Assembly: GCF_021462225.1 (NCBI RefSeq)
Contig: NC_061813.1
Coordinates: 22,282,442-22,346,441, forward strand
Direction of reading: 5' to 3'
Source: Girardinichthys multiradiatus
Lineage: Eukaryota > Chordata > Actinopteri > Cyprinodontiformes > Goodeidae
DNA length: 64,000 bases
In this document: piece after piece, positions 1 through 9,837 of the stretch
How positions within the stretch are numbered: position 1 is the first letter of the stretch
Layout of the letters: the number at the start of each line of letters is the position of its first letter
The notes under the pieces: generated by a model
What the model was told of the DNA's origin: nothing
The model's database searches: none
What the model saw: only the letters and a program-made list of their open reading frames with translations
Translations under genes and position numbers: made by a program

Positions 1-903
1 CCTTTTTTGCACTGATATGCAAATTGCTGCTCGAGCGTGGGGACGAGCGGACCTGAGGTTACTTGCATTAACGTGTGCTGTAATTGAGTGGGAGTAGTTA
101 AGAGGATCAATTACTCAGTCTCCTTCCCACCCCCCTTGATTTGCCTGTGCTGCAGCATTAAGAATAGCATCAAATGGCGTGCGTGGTGGATTAAAAAAAA
201 AAGAGCCAGCAAAGCCAGTCGGCCTGAGGGTGACCTCCAGGATGAGGGCTGAAGGAGAGAGGAAACTGTGGAAGATATTAGATATTCGATTAAACTTCAT
301 AATCTGTTGGATAATTCTCTTGTCAGGAGTTCAAAGAGTAAAACAACCTCTTAATGTCCTGGCAGAGCTGTTGTGATTTCCACTTACTGCTTAGTAAATA
401 AAGAAACAAGATTACCCTAAATTGATTTATCATTCTTATTTATCACTGTTTAAGAAGTTACTCAAATTAATGTCTCTTTACTGTCTGTCTCTGAGATGTT
501 ACTCTCATTGTGGGAGGAGGAAGTCACAGTCAGGACGTGGACAGCTCGGTCATAAGACCTGATTGGCTTAGATGGAATGGAAATGTTCTTAGATGATTAG
601 GTTGTGTGTGGCCTGCCTTAAATGTCCATGGCTGTTTTAGCTGCTGCACTTCCTCTGCACCAGCTGCACCGCAGCAGAGATGGCTTTGCATGTAGAGATT
701 TGAGATAGGAGATAAAAGACAGATGGACACAAAGAAGGAGATTTTCTCTAATGTCACGTGGCCTAGTTTTACAAAACAATCTGATGACTTCTTGTAATAC
801 TTTACTCTTTTACTCTCGAGCTCACTGTAAAACAAACATTGGAAAGACAAATCTCTGAGAGATGGCTCAAATATTTTGCTTTGGCAGCTGTTTGAAAAAA
901 TCC
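1..903. other. No recognisable gene or repeat
   Basis: Unique-looking AT-rich sequence. The ORFs here are short, in conflicting frames, and show no motif or splice context. A purine-rich patch lies near 188-207. I see nothing to annotate. Confidence 0.5.
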
Positions 904-1012
904 CTGGCAAAAGCATTCATACACTATTACACATTTTGCCACATTACAACCACAAACACCAAGGTATTTGATTGCACAAATTTGTGCATAATTGTGAAGT
1001 GGAATCCTATGG
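904..1012 (+). mobile_element. Tc1-like transposon terminal fragment
   Basis: The text from 'ggcaaaagcattcatac' through 'gccacattacaaccacaaac' to 'cataattgtgaagtgg' matches, from memory, the long terminal inverted repeat of a very common fish Tc1-like transposon. Related ends occur at 27381, 34946, 36300, 62721 and 63650 in this window. Only one terminus is present here, so it is a solo end or a heavily deleted copy with no coding capacity. Confidence 0.6.
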
Positions 1013-1119
1013 ATTTTTTCTCAGTTTTTAATACAATTTAACCGTATATTTTAGTTCAAAAGCTCCTTGAACATTTTGATTTAAATTCAATCCGCTAGGT
1101 TGGATCCTGGATTTTTTTC

Positions 1120-1905
1120 AATCAACAGGACAAAGACAAAGTGAGAGTAAACAATTGTCGCTCAGATTTAAAATATACTTCCACTGGGTCACCTCAGGGC
1201 AGGGTGTTGTCACCTTTTTTTTTTAAATTGTGTATACTATATGTGTCATAGCAGATATGACAACAGATTTATAATAAAGTATGTGAATGATTCTGTTGTT
1301 GTTTGTCTTCTCCAGGAGAATGAAAGCAGTCACTGTCCGGTGACTGATGACTTTGTTCAATGGTGCGACGGGTCTTACCTTCAACTGAATGCTAATAAGA
1401 TCAAAGACAAGATCAATGATTTTAGGAGGAAACCTCACCACCATGAAGTCACTGTAATTAAAGGTCATGCCATTGAGAGACTACTGTAGATGACAAATTG
1501 AACTTTGAAGTTGACTGTGAGACCGTGTGCAAAAAGGCGCATCAGCGTCTATTCTGTCTAAGGAAACTATGCCACTTTAAAACAGACCGAACCATAATGA
1601 CCCTCTTTTATCATGATTTTATTGAATCTGTTATATCCTTTTCTTTTGTGTCATAGTTTGGTCATACAGCTTTGAAAGAAAATAATACCTATAGCAGATA
1701 GTTAAAGTGTTGTCCAAACTGAGTGGGAATTCCCAATAATCATCTCTGTACAGCAGGCAGGTGGATTGCCTCTTGTGTTTTAAACAACTCCCATCCCATT
1801 CAAAGAGAGTTTCAGCTCCTACCCTGCGGATGGACAATATTAGTTCCAAAATGAAACTGTAGGACAAGAAGCTTTAAAAACAGCCTTGTTTCTATGGCTG
1901 TAAAT
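1120..1905 (+). pseudogene. Rex1-like LINE reverse transcriptase relic
   Basis: This is the decayed reverse transcriptase of a CR1/jockey-group LINE, most like fish Rex1. Reading plus-strand frames, about 1171-1210 encodes STGSPQGRVLSP (RT motif B). It is followed near 1285 by KYVNDSVVVCLL, which corresponds to the catalytic YADD box with Ala-Asp replaced by Val-Asn. Then come WCDGSYLQLN, a KIKDKINDFRRKP segment, and the C-terminal CKKAHQRLFCLRKL stretch near 1525-1570. Stops and frame changes follow the 'gagagactactg' at 1477 and continue through the tail. The 5' half (endonuclease and fingers) is missing, as expected of a 5'-truncated LINE. The catalytic Asp loss and the stops make it inactive. 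Assignment to Rex1 rather than another CR1-like family is from memory of fish LINE proteins. Confidence 0.7.
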
Positions 1906-1907
1906 GA

Positions 1908-1977
1908 CATGCACAAGCATCATCAGTCTGTGTTAGACAAATTGAGCCATTCATTAGGTATAATTTTTTTTGCAGGA
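1908..1977 (+). repeat. Direct repeat unit A (partner at 2803-2877)
   Basis: The segment containing 'catcatcagtctgtgttag' through 'cattcattaggtataat' and a poly-T run followed by TGCAG recurs almost unchanged about 895 bp downstream. The two copies bracket the Tc1 end and the fold-back SINE. Confidence 0.75.
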
Positions 1978-2164
1978 TAGTGACCTGGCCACTATCCTGC
2001 AAGAAGAATGGCTTAAAATCTCTCTGACCACTGTGCAGGACTTGTATATGTCACTCCCAAGACAAATTGACGCTGTATTGGCCGCAAAAGGAGGCCCTAC
2101 ACCATACTAATAAATTATTGTGGTCTAAAACCAGGTGTTTCAGTTTAATTGTCCAACCCCTGTA
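1976..2164 (+). mobile_element. Tc1-like transposon 3' end with transposase C-terminus
   Basis: From about 1978 the plus strand encodes DLATILQEEWLKISLTTVQD, then LPRQIDAVLAAKGGPTPY and a stop near 2109. This matches the extreme C-terminus of Tc1/mariner transposases, which usually end with an AKGG-TPY/TKY-type motif. It is followed at about 2123-2162 by a terminal inverted repeat reading 'ccaggtgtttcag...ccaacccctgta', and then TA. The DDE catalytic domain and the 5' end are absent, so this is a dead 3' fragment. The terminal repeat differs from that of the main Tc1 family in this window, so at least two Tc1-like lineages are present. Confidence 0.7.
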
Positions 2165-2166
2165 TG

Positions 2167-2192
2167 TATATATATATATATATATATATATA
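2167..2192. repeat. (TA)n microsatellite, left of fold-back SINE
   Basis: Thirteen TA units that start at the TA target dinucleotide of the preceding Tc1 end. Confidence 0.95.
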
Positions 2193-2290
2193 GTCAGTCA
2201 GTCATTTTCTACCACTTATTCCATAGTGGGTCACGGCCTCTCGCCCATAGACTGCTGGAGATAGGCACCAGCTCCCCCCGTGTCCCACTA
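2193..2290. repeat. Fold-back (inverted) SINE 3'-end fragment
   Basis: 2193-2236 is the SINE 3' end on the minus strand ('tcagtcattttctaccactt' through 'gtgggtcacgg'). 2237-2290 is the overlapping SINE 3' segment on the plus strand ('cctctcgcccatagactgct' through 'ccgtgtcccact'). The arms 2225-2236 and 2278-2289 are complementary with one mismatch. The structure is flanked by TA runs on both sides. Confidence 0.8.
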
Positions 2291-2309
2291 TATATATATA
2301 TATATATAT
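2289..2309. repeat. (TA)n microsatellite, right of fold-back SINE
   Basis: About ten TA units immediately after the SINE fragment, mirroring the left run. Confidence 0.95.
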
Positions 2310-2312
2310 CTG

Positions 2313-2802
2313 CAGCTTCTTTAAAGAAGTGTTGGAGGAGGAAGTTTAGTGATCTGGAATAGAAAACACATGAGATTCCCTGTGTTAAGAGCCCTCTGGA
2401 GTGTCTTTTTACAGCCTTTTCAACCACTTATCATCTCCAACCACTAGTCCTGAAATTGCAAGAATCATTCCTCTCCTTCCTCTGAAAGGAGCAGTCGATA
2501 GGGGCACTAATTCCTCTCTAAATGTCCTGTCATCAGTGACAACCTTGTGGTCGCATTAACACTTCACTCCTTGCATCATCTTCCCTGCCTCCTTTTTTGG
2601 CTGGAAGTAGGAAAATAGTAAGGAAGAAAATAAACTGCGTCACACCGATGACCCATCTGCCACTTCTGGTATTGTTATTGATTGTGTACACATCAGATTG
2701 TGGAAACTGAGCAGAGAGCCCCTATAGATACTGCACCCCTTCTCAGGCATCTTATGGACCATAGATCCACCACCTCTGACGTCCATGCTGCTCTACTCTC
2801 TG
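2313..2802. other. No recognisable gene
   Basis: Unassigned sequence between the TA tract and repeat unit B. Because repeat units flank it, it may be part of an unidentified older repeat. Confidence 0.4.
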
Positions 2803-2877
2803 GGCACTTGCATCATCAGTCTGTGTTAGACAAATTGAGCCATTCATTAGGTATAATTTTTTTTTTTTTGTTGCAGA
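2803..2877 (+). repeat. Direct repeat unit B (partner at 1908-1977)
   Basis: Second copy of the segment at 1908-1977, with a longer poly-T run. It again ends in TGCAG-A but then continues differently ('aatcaatccaagtg'). Confidence 0.75.
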
Positions 2878-3794
2878 ATCAATCCAAGTGATTATGGTTA
2901 TGCTAATAAAGATTGATCCCAGGACCTGAGTGGTATTTTATCTTCTGAGACTGTATCTCTTCTAGTGTGATGACATTGTAAAAGCATGCACAGCTGTGAG
3001 TCTGAACAGTTAGTTTTCTGCTTACTAAACTAAGTTAAGTTCCAATGGTGTCGGATGATATGTAACAGAGAAAACTATTGCTTCATGATCAATGGCTTAC
3101 AGCAGAGATCTTCAAAAATATTTATTTTTCAAGTGTTAAGCCTTATCCTTTTAAGTCCAAGTCGTATCTTAAGTCTCTAATAATTAGAATGACCATTTTC
3201 CCACTGGATACCTGTTGTCTGGTCTACTGTAGGTTAATCTACTATAGGTTATAAATCCAAATCATTATCCTTAAACCAAATTTAAAACTTAAACTTTTAA
3301 CATGTTTTCTTTATAGAACATTTAGGTCAACATGTAAAATACCGTTAACCGAATAATTAAAAAAATTCATAATGAATAATATTTACCCCAATAGGAATAT
3401 AAATATGTATCTATGCTTAAAGAAAACTAGTAGAAATGGGATAACACCAGATGATGTTGGATTTTTGAATGAATCAAACAGGAAATGCTTTTATTTTGAA
3501 GAACCATCAGTGACTTGTCATTCTAGTGAGCACCTGTCAATGCCTGTGTTCAAACTCACTACTCCTTTAATATGTAGCAGATTATATAGGGATTAGAGGC
3601 CTTTATTTGCCCTACTCTATCAGAAGATTAGCAGGAATATTAGAAAGCCATGTATAAAATATACATTCAAAGGATTTTAAGCTAAGTCTAAATAGTACAT
3701 ATGTTTTAAAGTGCATGATAAATTGCAAGATACAGAGCAAGGCTTAATGTGGTGAGTTAATGAGAAGGAACATGAAATTGAATTAACGAATAAA
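2878..3794. other. No recognisable gene
   Basis: AT-rich unique sequence. The 74-codon ORF near 3372-3596 has no motif and low-complexity codon content; I do not regard it as a gene. Confidence 0.5.
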
Positions 3795-3929
3795 TGTAAC
3801 CAAAAGCTCTGTGATGGACTGGCGACCTCTCCAGGGTGTACCTCGCCTCCCGCCCATAGACTGCCGGAGATAGGCACCAGGTTCCCCGTGACCCACTATG
3901 GACGAAGCGGTAGAATATGACCGACTGAC
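3795..3929 (+). mobile_element. Short SINE copy, interrupted by the retrovirus
   Basis: Plus-strand SINE 3' segment starting at 'gctctgtgatggactggcg' (3806) and running through 'ccagggtgtacc', 'gccggagataggcacc' and 'gacccactatgg' into a GACTGACTGA tail. It is preceded by TGTAACCAAAA (3795-3805), and the same bases recur at 6050-6060 beyond the retrovirus. That marks the SINE's own TSD and shows the SINE was present before the virus. The tRNA-like head is missing; the copy begins at the same internal position as those at 30488 and 30957. Confidence 0.85.
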
Positions 3930-4398
3930 TGATGTAGAATATAAACCATCTATGTGTGTAACTGGGATGTGCAGATAGAGGACAGGGAGTAGAGGATAGG
4001 GAGTGCAAGGTCATAAATTGGTGAAGGACAGGGGGAGTAGCGGATAGAGAGTGCAAGGTCATAAATTGGTGAAGGACAGGGAGGGCCGGAGACAAGACAA
4101 GATGAGCTTGCTGGAAGAAATAACAAGAAGCACTCCTTATTTGGACATAAGGAACTGTTATGTATACAACTGAGTGATATGATATATGTAAAGAAGGAAA
4201 TGTGAACACACCCTGGAGACTTAATAAAACAAGCTGGAACCAGAGAGAGAGCAGAGTTGGGCTCGCAGGTGTTGGCTGGAGCATCTCTCTCACTTTGGGC
4301 AGAGGCGGACTCAAGCTGATTGTATTTTGTGTTTATTTAACTCTTTTGAAACCTATGCCCAAATCAACGGACCTGGGAAAGCAGAGATGGCTTCGACA
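3930..4398 (+). repeat. 5' LTR of endogenous retrovirus
   Basis: 469 bp, TG...CA ends. It matches the LTR at 5623-6044 across its length. It contains a tandem duplication of about 48 bp in the U3 part (about 3980-4080; 'gagtgcaaggtcataaattg' occurs twice) that the 3' LTR lacks. AATAAA at 4223 is a plausible polyadenylation signal. Confidence 0.9.
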
Positions 4399-4401
4399 AC
4401 T

Positions 4402-4419
4402 TGGGGGCTCGTCCGGGAT
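4402..4419 (+). other. Retroviral primer binding site, tRNA-Pro type
   Basis: TGGGGGCTCGTCCGGGAT lies three bases after the LTR end. This is the complement of the tRNA-Pro 3' end as used by gammaretroviruses (recalled, not searched). Confidence 0.9.
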
Positions 4420-4438
4420 TTGGGAGAACAGGTGAAAA

Positions 4439-5479
4439 TTGGGATCACTGACAAGGACCAACAGAGACCTCACCACTTTGTGTGACAAACTTCCCCCTAT
4501 CACAGAAGGGGCCTCTTTATGGCTACAGAGACTGGATTCCCTGACAGCAGGCACCACGTTAGCTCTAGGTGATTACAGGGCCTTTGCTGGACGATGCATG
4601 AAGCCACACAGCTGTAGGGACATAGAGCTTGTTGCGGGTATAACAACAGCACCAGATGGGGACCCATTTACCTTCTATTCCACTCTCATAGGCATAGCTC
4701 TTAGACAAATGTATCTATTAACCAGAGGACGTACCATTCCAAAATTTGAGTGGAACGCAAACACAAATCCTAGAGAATATTTAGATCAGTGCAAATCCAT
4801 GTGGCAAACACAGACAGGAACTAATCCAGACAGAGCTGGTCCCCAAAGGGACTGGTTCCGGGATGCTGTCTTAAGAGGGTTACTGTTGCAGGTTAAAACT
4901 AATATGGAGAATAATCCCGACCTCCCTGGGGCAGAGACTGGAGTATGGGATCGCCATCTGATGCATCATTTATCTAAAGTCCAAGAGGCAAAACAAAATG
5001 AGGACAGTGAATTAAAAACGTTACAAACTCAGCTCCTGAAAATGCAATTAGCAGAAGCTAAACAGAAGGTGGGGGAAAAGAAAAAGGAGGGTAAAACACC
5101 TAAAATTATGTATGAAGGTGCAGTGTCTCAGCCCCCTCAGGCTCCTCCATTTCCTGGAAATCGAGAAACAGCAGGACAGTGGCATCAGGCCCCGGTCCCA
5201 TATCAGGGACATGCTGGTCGTTTTGGGGGACGTGGAGGGCCGAGAGCAAGGGGATTCCAGAGAGGACCACAGAGGAGACTGGGTGGTGCTGATGTGTGTT
5301 ACTACTGCAATGGTATAATGGTGACCTGTGGATGTTGTTGTGTACCATGCATTTGTTCTCTGATGGTGCACCTCATCACCTCCACAATTGAGCTGAGGGA
5401 TCCAAAGATAACGATGCCACTGTTGCAAATTGACCATAACCAGGATGAGGACTCAGAGTGTGAATTCATGGACGCATAA
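4439..5479 (+). pseudogene. Retroviral gag fused in frame to the end of env
   Basis: A 346-codon open frame. Residues 1-290 look like gag: an initial Gly-Ser context typical of a myristoylated matrix protein, a Gln/Lys/Glu-rich probable coiled coil at about 181-219, a Pro-rich segment near 230-245, an Arg-Gly-rich basic stretch at about 258-282, and the first two cysteines of a nucleocapsid zinc knuckle (C287 and C290). The knuckle then stops: residues 292-346 are a hydrophobic, Cys-rich segment (TCGCCCVPC) and an acidic tail, which resembles the end of a retroviral transmembrane Env subunit. All of pro, pol and most of env are therefore deleted at about position 5312, with the frame kept. 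The first codon is TTG where a gag ATG would be expected, so translation from there is doubtful. Gag identity rests on position, zinc-knuckle remnant and composition; the env tail is inferred from position and Cys pattern. Confidence 0.75.
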
Positions 5480-5622
5480 TAAGATGGATGCATGTTTTCT
5501 TGATGATTTTCTCGTTTTACAGGTGGTACAGTAATATTTTAACGTATTTCTACTTATTCTTAGAAGTACTTGGTTAAAGGACATTTTAGGGTGTGAACTC
5601 TTTTTGAGAGTTCAAAAGGGGC
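5480..5622 (+). other. Retroviral 3' untranslated region and polypurine tract
   Basis: Follows the fused ORF. The AAAAGGGG run at 5614-5621 directly precedes the 3' LTR and is the plus-strand primer for reverse transcription in retroviruses. Confidence 0.8.
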
Positions 5623-6044
5623 TGTTGTAGAATATAAACTATCTATGTGTGTAACTGGAATGTGCAGATAGAGGACAGGGAGTAGAGGATAGGGAGTGCA
5701 AGGTCATAAATTGGTGAAGGACAGGGAGGGCCGGAGACAGGACAAGATGAGCTTGCCGGAAGAAATAACAAGAAGCACTCCTTATTTGGACATAAGGAAC
5801 TGTTATGTTATACAACTGAGTGATATGATATATGTAAAGAAGGAAATGTGAACACACCCTGGAGACTTAATAAAACGAGCTGGAACCAGAGGGAGAGCAG
5901 AGTTGGGCTCGCAGGTGTTGGCTGGAGCATCTCTCTCACTCTGCGCTGAGGCGAACTCAAGCTGATTGTATTTTGTGTTTATTTCACTCTTTTGAAACCT
6001 GTGCCCAAATCAACGGACCTGGGGAAGCAGAGACGGCTTCGACA
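5623..6044 (+). repeat. 3' LTR of endogenous retrovirus
   Basis: 422 bp, same sequence as the 5' LTR apart from scattered substitutions and a single instead of double copy of the U3 repeat. Ends 'cggcttcgaca'. Confidence 0.9.
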
Positions 6045-6061
6045 CTGACTGTAACCAAAAG

Positions 6062-6489
6062 TGATTTTATTTTGAAGAACCAGATTTGTCCTTGTGATGA
6101 CACTAGCTTAACATTGAGAGAACAGGATGTTGGTAGGTAGGTAGTCAGGTTTATCTTGTTTAAAATGATCCTAAGCCAGTTAATACTGAATTCAGTTTGA
6201 GACACATCTGTGTTATCATTCTTTTTAAGCTACATCAAGCATAAACAGATTATCAGCTAGCTACAGCCCACAGTCTGTGAAAGTCTTTGGCTAATAATAA
6301 TGCACCAATCGGCAAATTATCTAAATTATTAAAACAAACAAAAAAACAAAACTCCCACTTTTTTAGTCTATACCTGGATCAACAAACCACATGTTTTTTG
6401 AGGGATCTTGTTTTCAGTTCATGCAAATCTGCTAAAGGTCAGGGACTTAAATAAATGGGGACAATCTTGTAATTCCTTAATTTTCTGTT
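6062..6489. other. No recognisable gene
   Basis: Host flank of the SINE/retrovirus block. It holds only an A-rich stretch near 6330-6350. Confidence 0.5.
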
Positions 6490-6900
6490 TCAAAGAACCT
6501 GCAGGCATCGGTGTCCGGATTCGGAAACAGATGCTGGAAATTCCAGCCAATCGTGCTTTTCTAAATGTGACCTACGAGTGACGTGAATGCGTTGGCCTCA
6601 GAACAACGGCCATGATTGGCTGAATAGTCCAATGCGCCCGCCCATGATTGAGGAAAAGAAAAAAAGAAAAGAAGAAGAAGCAGAGCCCGGCACTGTAGGG
6701 CCGCAGATGTTGAAAAATCCATTCTGTACTGACCACACAAAGCTGCGAGTGCCTGTTAGACGCTATTCAACACATCAACAGACTTGTTATTTTGATTATG
6801 ACGAGTTTACGATAATTTCCCTCAAAATACGATAATTTTACGTCTCTAGTACGATAATCCTATATTTCTCACCTGGCAACACTGCATGACTCCAACCTAT
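6490..6900 (+). other. GC-richer, CpG-containing patch, unassigned
   Basis: Richer in CpG than its surroundings ('tgacctacgagtgacgtg', 'caatgcgcccgcccatgatt') with two CCAAT/ATTGG-like boxes and a purine-rich run at 6650-6685. It contains TACGATAATTTTACG repeats near 6808-6860. It could be a degraded promoter or the start of an unidentified DNA transposon. I cannot choose between these. Confidence 0.3.
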
Positions 6901-6907
6901 TGAGTTT

Positions 6908-7120
6908 GCTACAAGAAATGAAAGAGATGGTGAAGTTGAGAAAATTGAGGAAATTTCAAATATTGAAGTGGCGGTAGAGCTGGTGGAGGAGGGAGAGGAG
7001 CAGCTCATTCTCAAAGAAAGTGGGTTCAGCAAGGACGATGTTGAACAAAAGACTGGCGACAAGGTTCGGTTTGGGGAGTTGAGGGAGTTTGCGGTGGCGG
7101 GTCCAGCTGGTAGTAGGTAG
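6908..7120 (+). other. Exon-like open stretch, Glu/Val-rich
   Basis: One plus-strand frame is open for about 70 codons without an initiating ATG. It reads ATRNERDGEVEKIEEISN near its start and ends GELREFAVAGPAGSR before a stop. Composition is rich in Glu, Val and Lys, unlike the AT-rich background. The end coincides with 'gtagtaggtaggtt', a fair splice-donor context. It may be an internal exon of a transposase-like or host gene, or chance. I do not recognise the protein. Confidence 0.3.
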
Positions 7121-7121
7121 G

Positions 7122-9837
7122 TTAGTGTTAATGTTCATTTATCGTTACCGAGGTGAACTGCTCAATATATCATAATATGCCTTACTATTTATACAATAAA
7201 AATTATAAAAATTCATATATATAGTTGAATTACAAACAGGACTAATTATGTTCAAAGCCTAATATAATCAGCTACCAGAAAACATTTAAAAACTGTTTAA
7301 GAAAAGAGAGGAAGCTCATGGGTTGAAACGTTTAAATCAATATCAAACACCCATCATCAGAACAACAGAGAAAACATCTGCGTTTTTGTGTGTTGGCTCA
7401 AGCAATGTCCAAAAAATTATTATAAATGGATATGATATTTACATTATAGTAATAATTATTATTATTGCTGTTGTTGCTTTTATACATAGTAGTATTGTTG
7501 TTTATTTAATATTGAAAGGAAATATATAAGCTGTAGCACATTATTGAGATGTTTTCTTCATGTAACAGATGAACAGATCAGTGTCAAAGTGTGTCTGGGA
7601 AAATGGTGGGTCTGCCCACCCCTTGAAAATGTTCACCAATTTTGTACGTTTTACCATTTTTTTATTTTCTTGTTCCTTTTTTCTTCTCATTTTTTAATAT
7701 CCTGTACATGACTATGATATCCATCCATCTATCCGGGTGATGCTACATTTACTGTATGCATTACAACCAGGCAGGTCAGACCTTAAAGAAAAGCAGAAAA
7801 TGGCGTTGGCCATAAAAGGTCTGATTGTTGCATCATTGGCTGAACATACTGGAAAAAGTTTCAAGGGGATGCAAAAATAGCAAGGTATGAATCCCACATC
7901 CATTTAAAGTCTGTATCTAAGCCATTACTAACAATTACTAATAGCACAGAGCAAAAATGTCATTTTTCGAGAACCTGATTCATCCTTAAAGCAAGAATTT
8001 ATAAGGCATGGATATTTTGAGTATGACTTGCATGCATTCCCAGAGAGCAGACATTAATCAACAACAAAGAGGGAGAGAACCCCCTGCCTTTCTGCCCCAG
8101 CGTGTCAAGATTCTGCAGGCCAATGGCCTTTACAATGGCTACTTTCCAAATACTTTACACACATGGAGAGAGAGAGGGAAACAGGACTGGATGGTGATAT
8201 TAGGTTGCCATCAACTATTTTATTCTGCAGTTTCTCCAAGCTTCAGTGCATTTTTAAGGAATGCCACAACCATCACAATTTAGACCTCAATTCTAAAGCC
8301 ATTAATCTGTGGATAAAATGACTGGCTTTATAAAGAACTTGCCTAAAATGACTAAAATCATCCAACTCAAATAAATAAAACTGGTACAATATTAGTTTGT
8401 CCCAAAGCGTCTGGAACAAACTCAAATGAGAATAAATCACTCCAGCATCCATCTGTCGAACTATCTTTAGAGACTCCACGGGGAGTAAGGTGCACAACAA
8501 TTAATTCCTATTTCAGGCAAATTATTGAGCCATTTTTGTACCTTTGACAATACTAAGTGCAGTCAATAATTACTGTGGATGTAAGCATAATGCAGACTCT
8601 AAATACTCTGTCACTTGCCTTTTTATTTTTCATTAGTCAAAAAGATTAGATTATTCACTTGGCAACCCTAGCACCATTGTCATCATGTGATTAAAGTTTG
8701 AGGGTCTCTCTCTGTGGGGGGCCTCCAAATTGGTGCAAAGAGACCAGCTCAGCATATACTTCATTATTTGTTTATCAAAGCACAAATCCTTTCTGGTGCT
8801 CCTGTATTATCTTTGCAAAATCCTTACACAAACCAGATGGATTCATCTACTGTTTTATACTAAGAGTGTGAGAATCATTCAGCAGCTCAAATTAAAATGG
8901 TTGAGTGGGCCGACAGCATATGAGGAGCCCTAATCAATGAGCACTTCTGCACGCAGGATACATGCACCTTCAGTTACTACAGAGCAGAGGCACTTCGTTT
9001 TAACCACAACATGGCAGTCATATGCAGGGAACAAATACATGAAAAATGCATTTATAATCTTAAAAACCTTTCAGCATTTTTGCATATATTTTTTCATCTT
9101 ATCTGATAGCTCCAATAAACATCTTTGTGTTCTCTTTCCCTCTCTGTCTTATAAAACACGCACTGTTCACTCTTACCAACATCCCCCTCAAAGCCCTTTT
9201 ACTAATTTCAAGGATGTTTTTATACAGCAAAAATGTTTATTTGTTAACTTATAATACTAGGGATGCACAGAAAAATTGGCTGGTGACCAAAATTACATCA
9301 TTTGTTTTAGCTTGATCAGTCTAGACAGGTGACCAACTATACTGAGAATTTCAAAAATATGATCTTTGTCAAGAACAGTCTTTGGTGTAGATGCTGTTAT
9401 TTACTCAGTCTTATTTATTTTTAGCATCAGGGAGGTAGGGAGAGAGATGTAAGATGCTTTTTAAAAGGAAACAGCATTTCTGCGACATCTTGGGACATGC
9501 CTGGTGTTCATTCCGGCTGCAAGAGAGAGACACTTTCAGCAGATAACAAGAAGGCTGAACGGACAACAACAAAGATGTTCTATTCTTTTGAGCGTTTGAA
9601 CTCTCTCATATAATGAATCTGGAAATGTTGGCAGCCTTTGGGTTTTGGGTAAGGATCTACATCTTCTAACTGATTGTAGTGTAAAGCCCTTTGGGGTCTC
9701 TGGGATCCGCTATTCAGGTGCAGGCCATTTATCATCTCTAAAACACACACATGGATACAGCTGTTTTTGTAATGTAATAAATAATGCCTGTGGCACAAAG
9801 TTTAGAAAATATGTTTTTAATGTGATGCTTATATTTT
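7122..9837. other. No recognisable gene
   Basis: Long AT-rich stretch with several ATT/TTA runs (about 7440-7510). ORFs are all short and motif-free. Parts near 7740-7880 and 8010-8280 are less AT-rich but match nothing I recognise. Confidence 0.45.

Larger units (their letters stand above)
3930..6044 (+). mobile_element. Endogenous retrovirus, internally deleted
   Basis: Order along the plus strand: 5' LTR (3930-4398), primer binding site (4402-4419), one fused ORF (4439-5479), a short untranslated stretch, polypurine tract (5614-5621) and 3' LTR (5623-6044). A candidate 5-bp TSD, CTGAC, sits at 3925-3929 and 6045-6049 inside the GACT tail of a SINE; the repetitive tail makes its exact length uncertain. 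The primer site is an exact 18-base match to what I recall as the tRNA-Pro site of gammaretroviruses, which suggests a class I (gamma/epsilon-like) element. Protease, reverse transcriptase, integrase and almost all of env are missing, so it cannot replicate by itself. I count roughly 15 single-base differences between the LTRs by eye, so insertion was not recent but not ancient. Confidence 0.85.

Noticed and set aside
530..916. 128-codon minus-strand ORF
   Set aside because: No domain and partly overlaps a Tc1 end; treated as chance.
2135..2427. ORFs with Tyr-Ile repeats
   Set aside because: Translations of TA microsatellites around the fold-back SINE.
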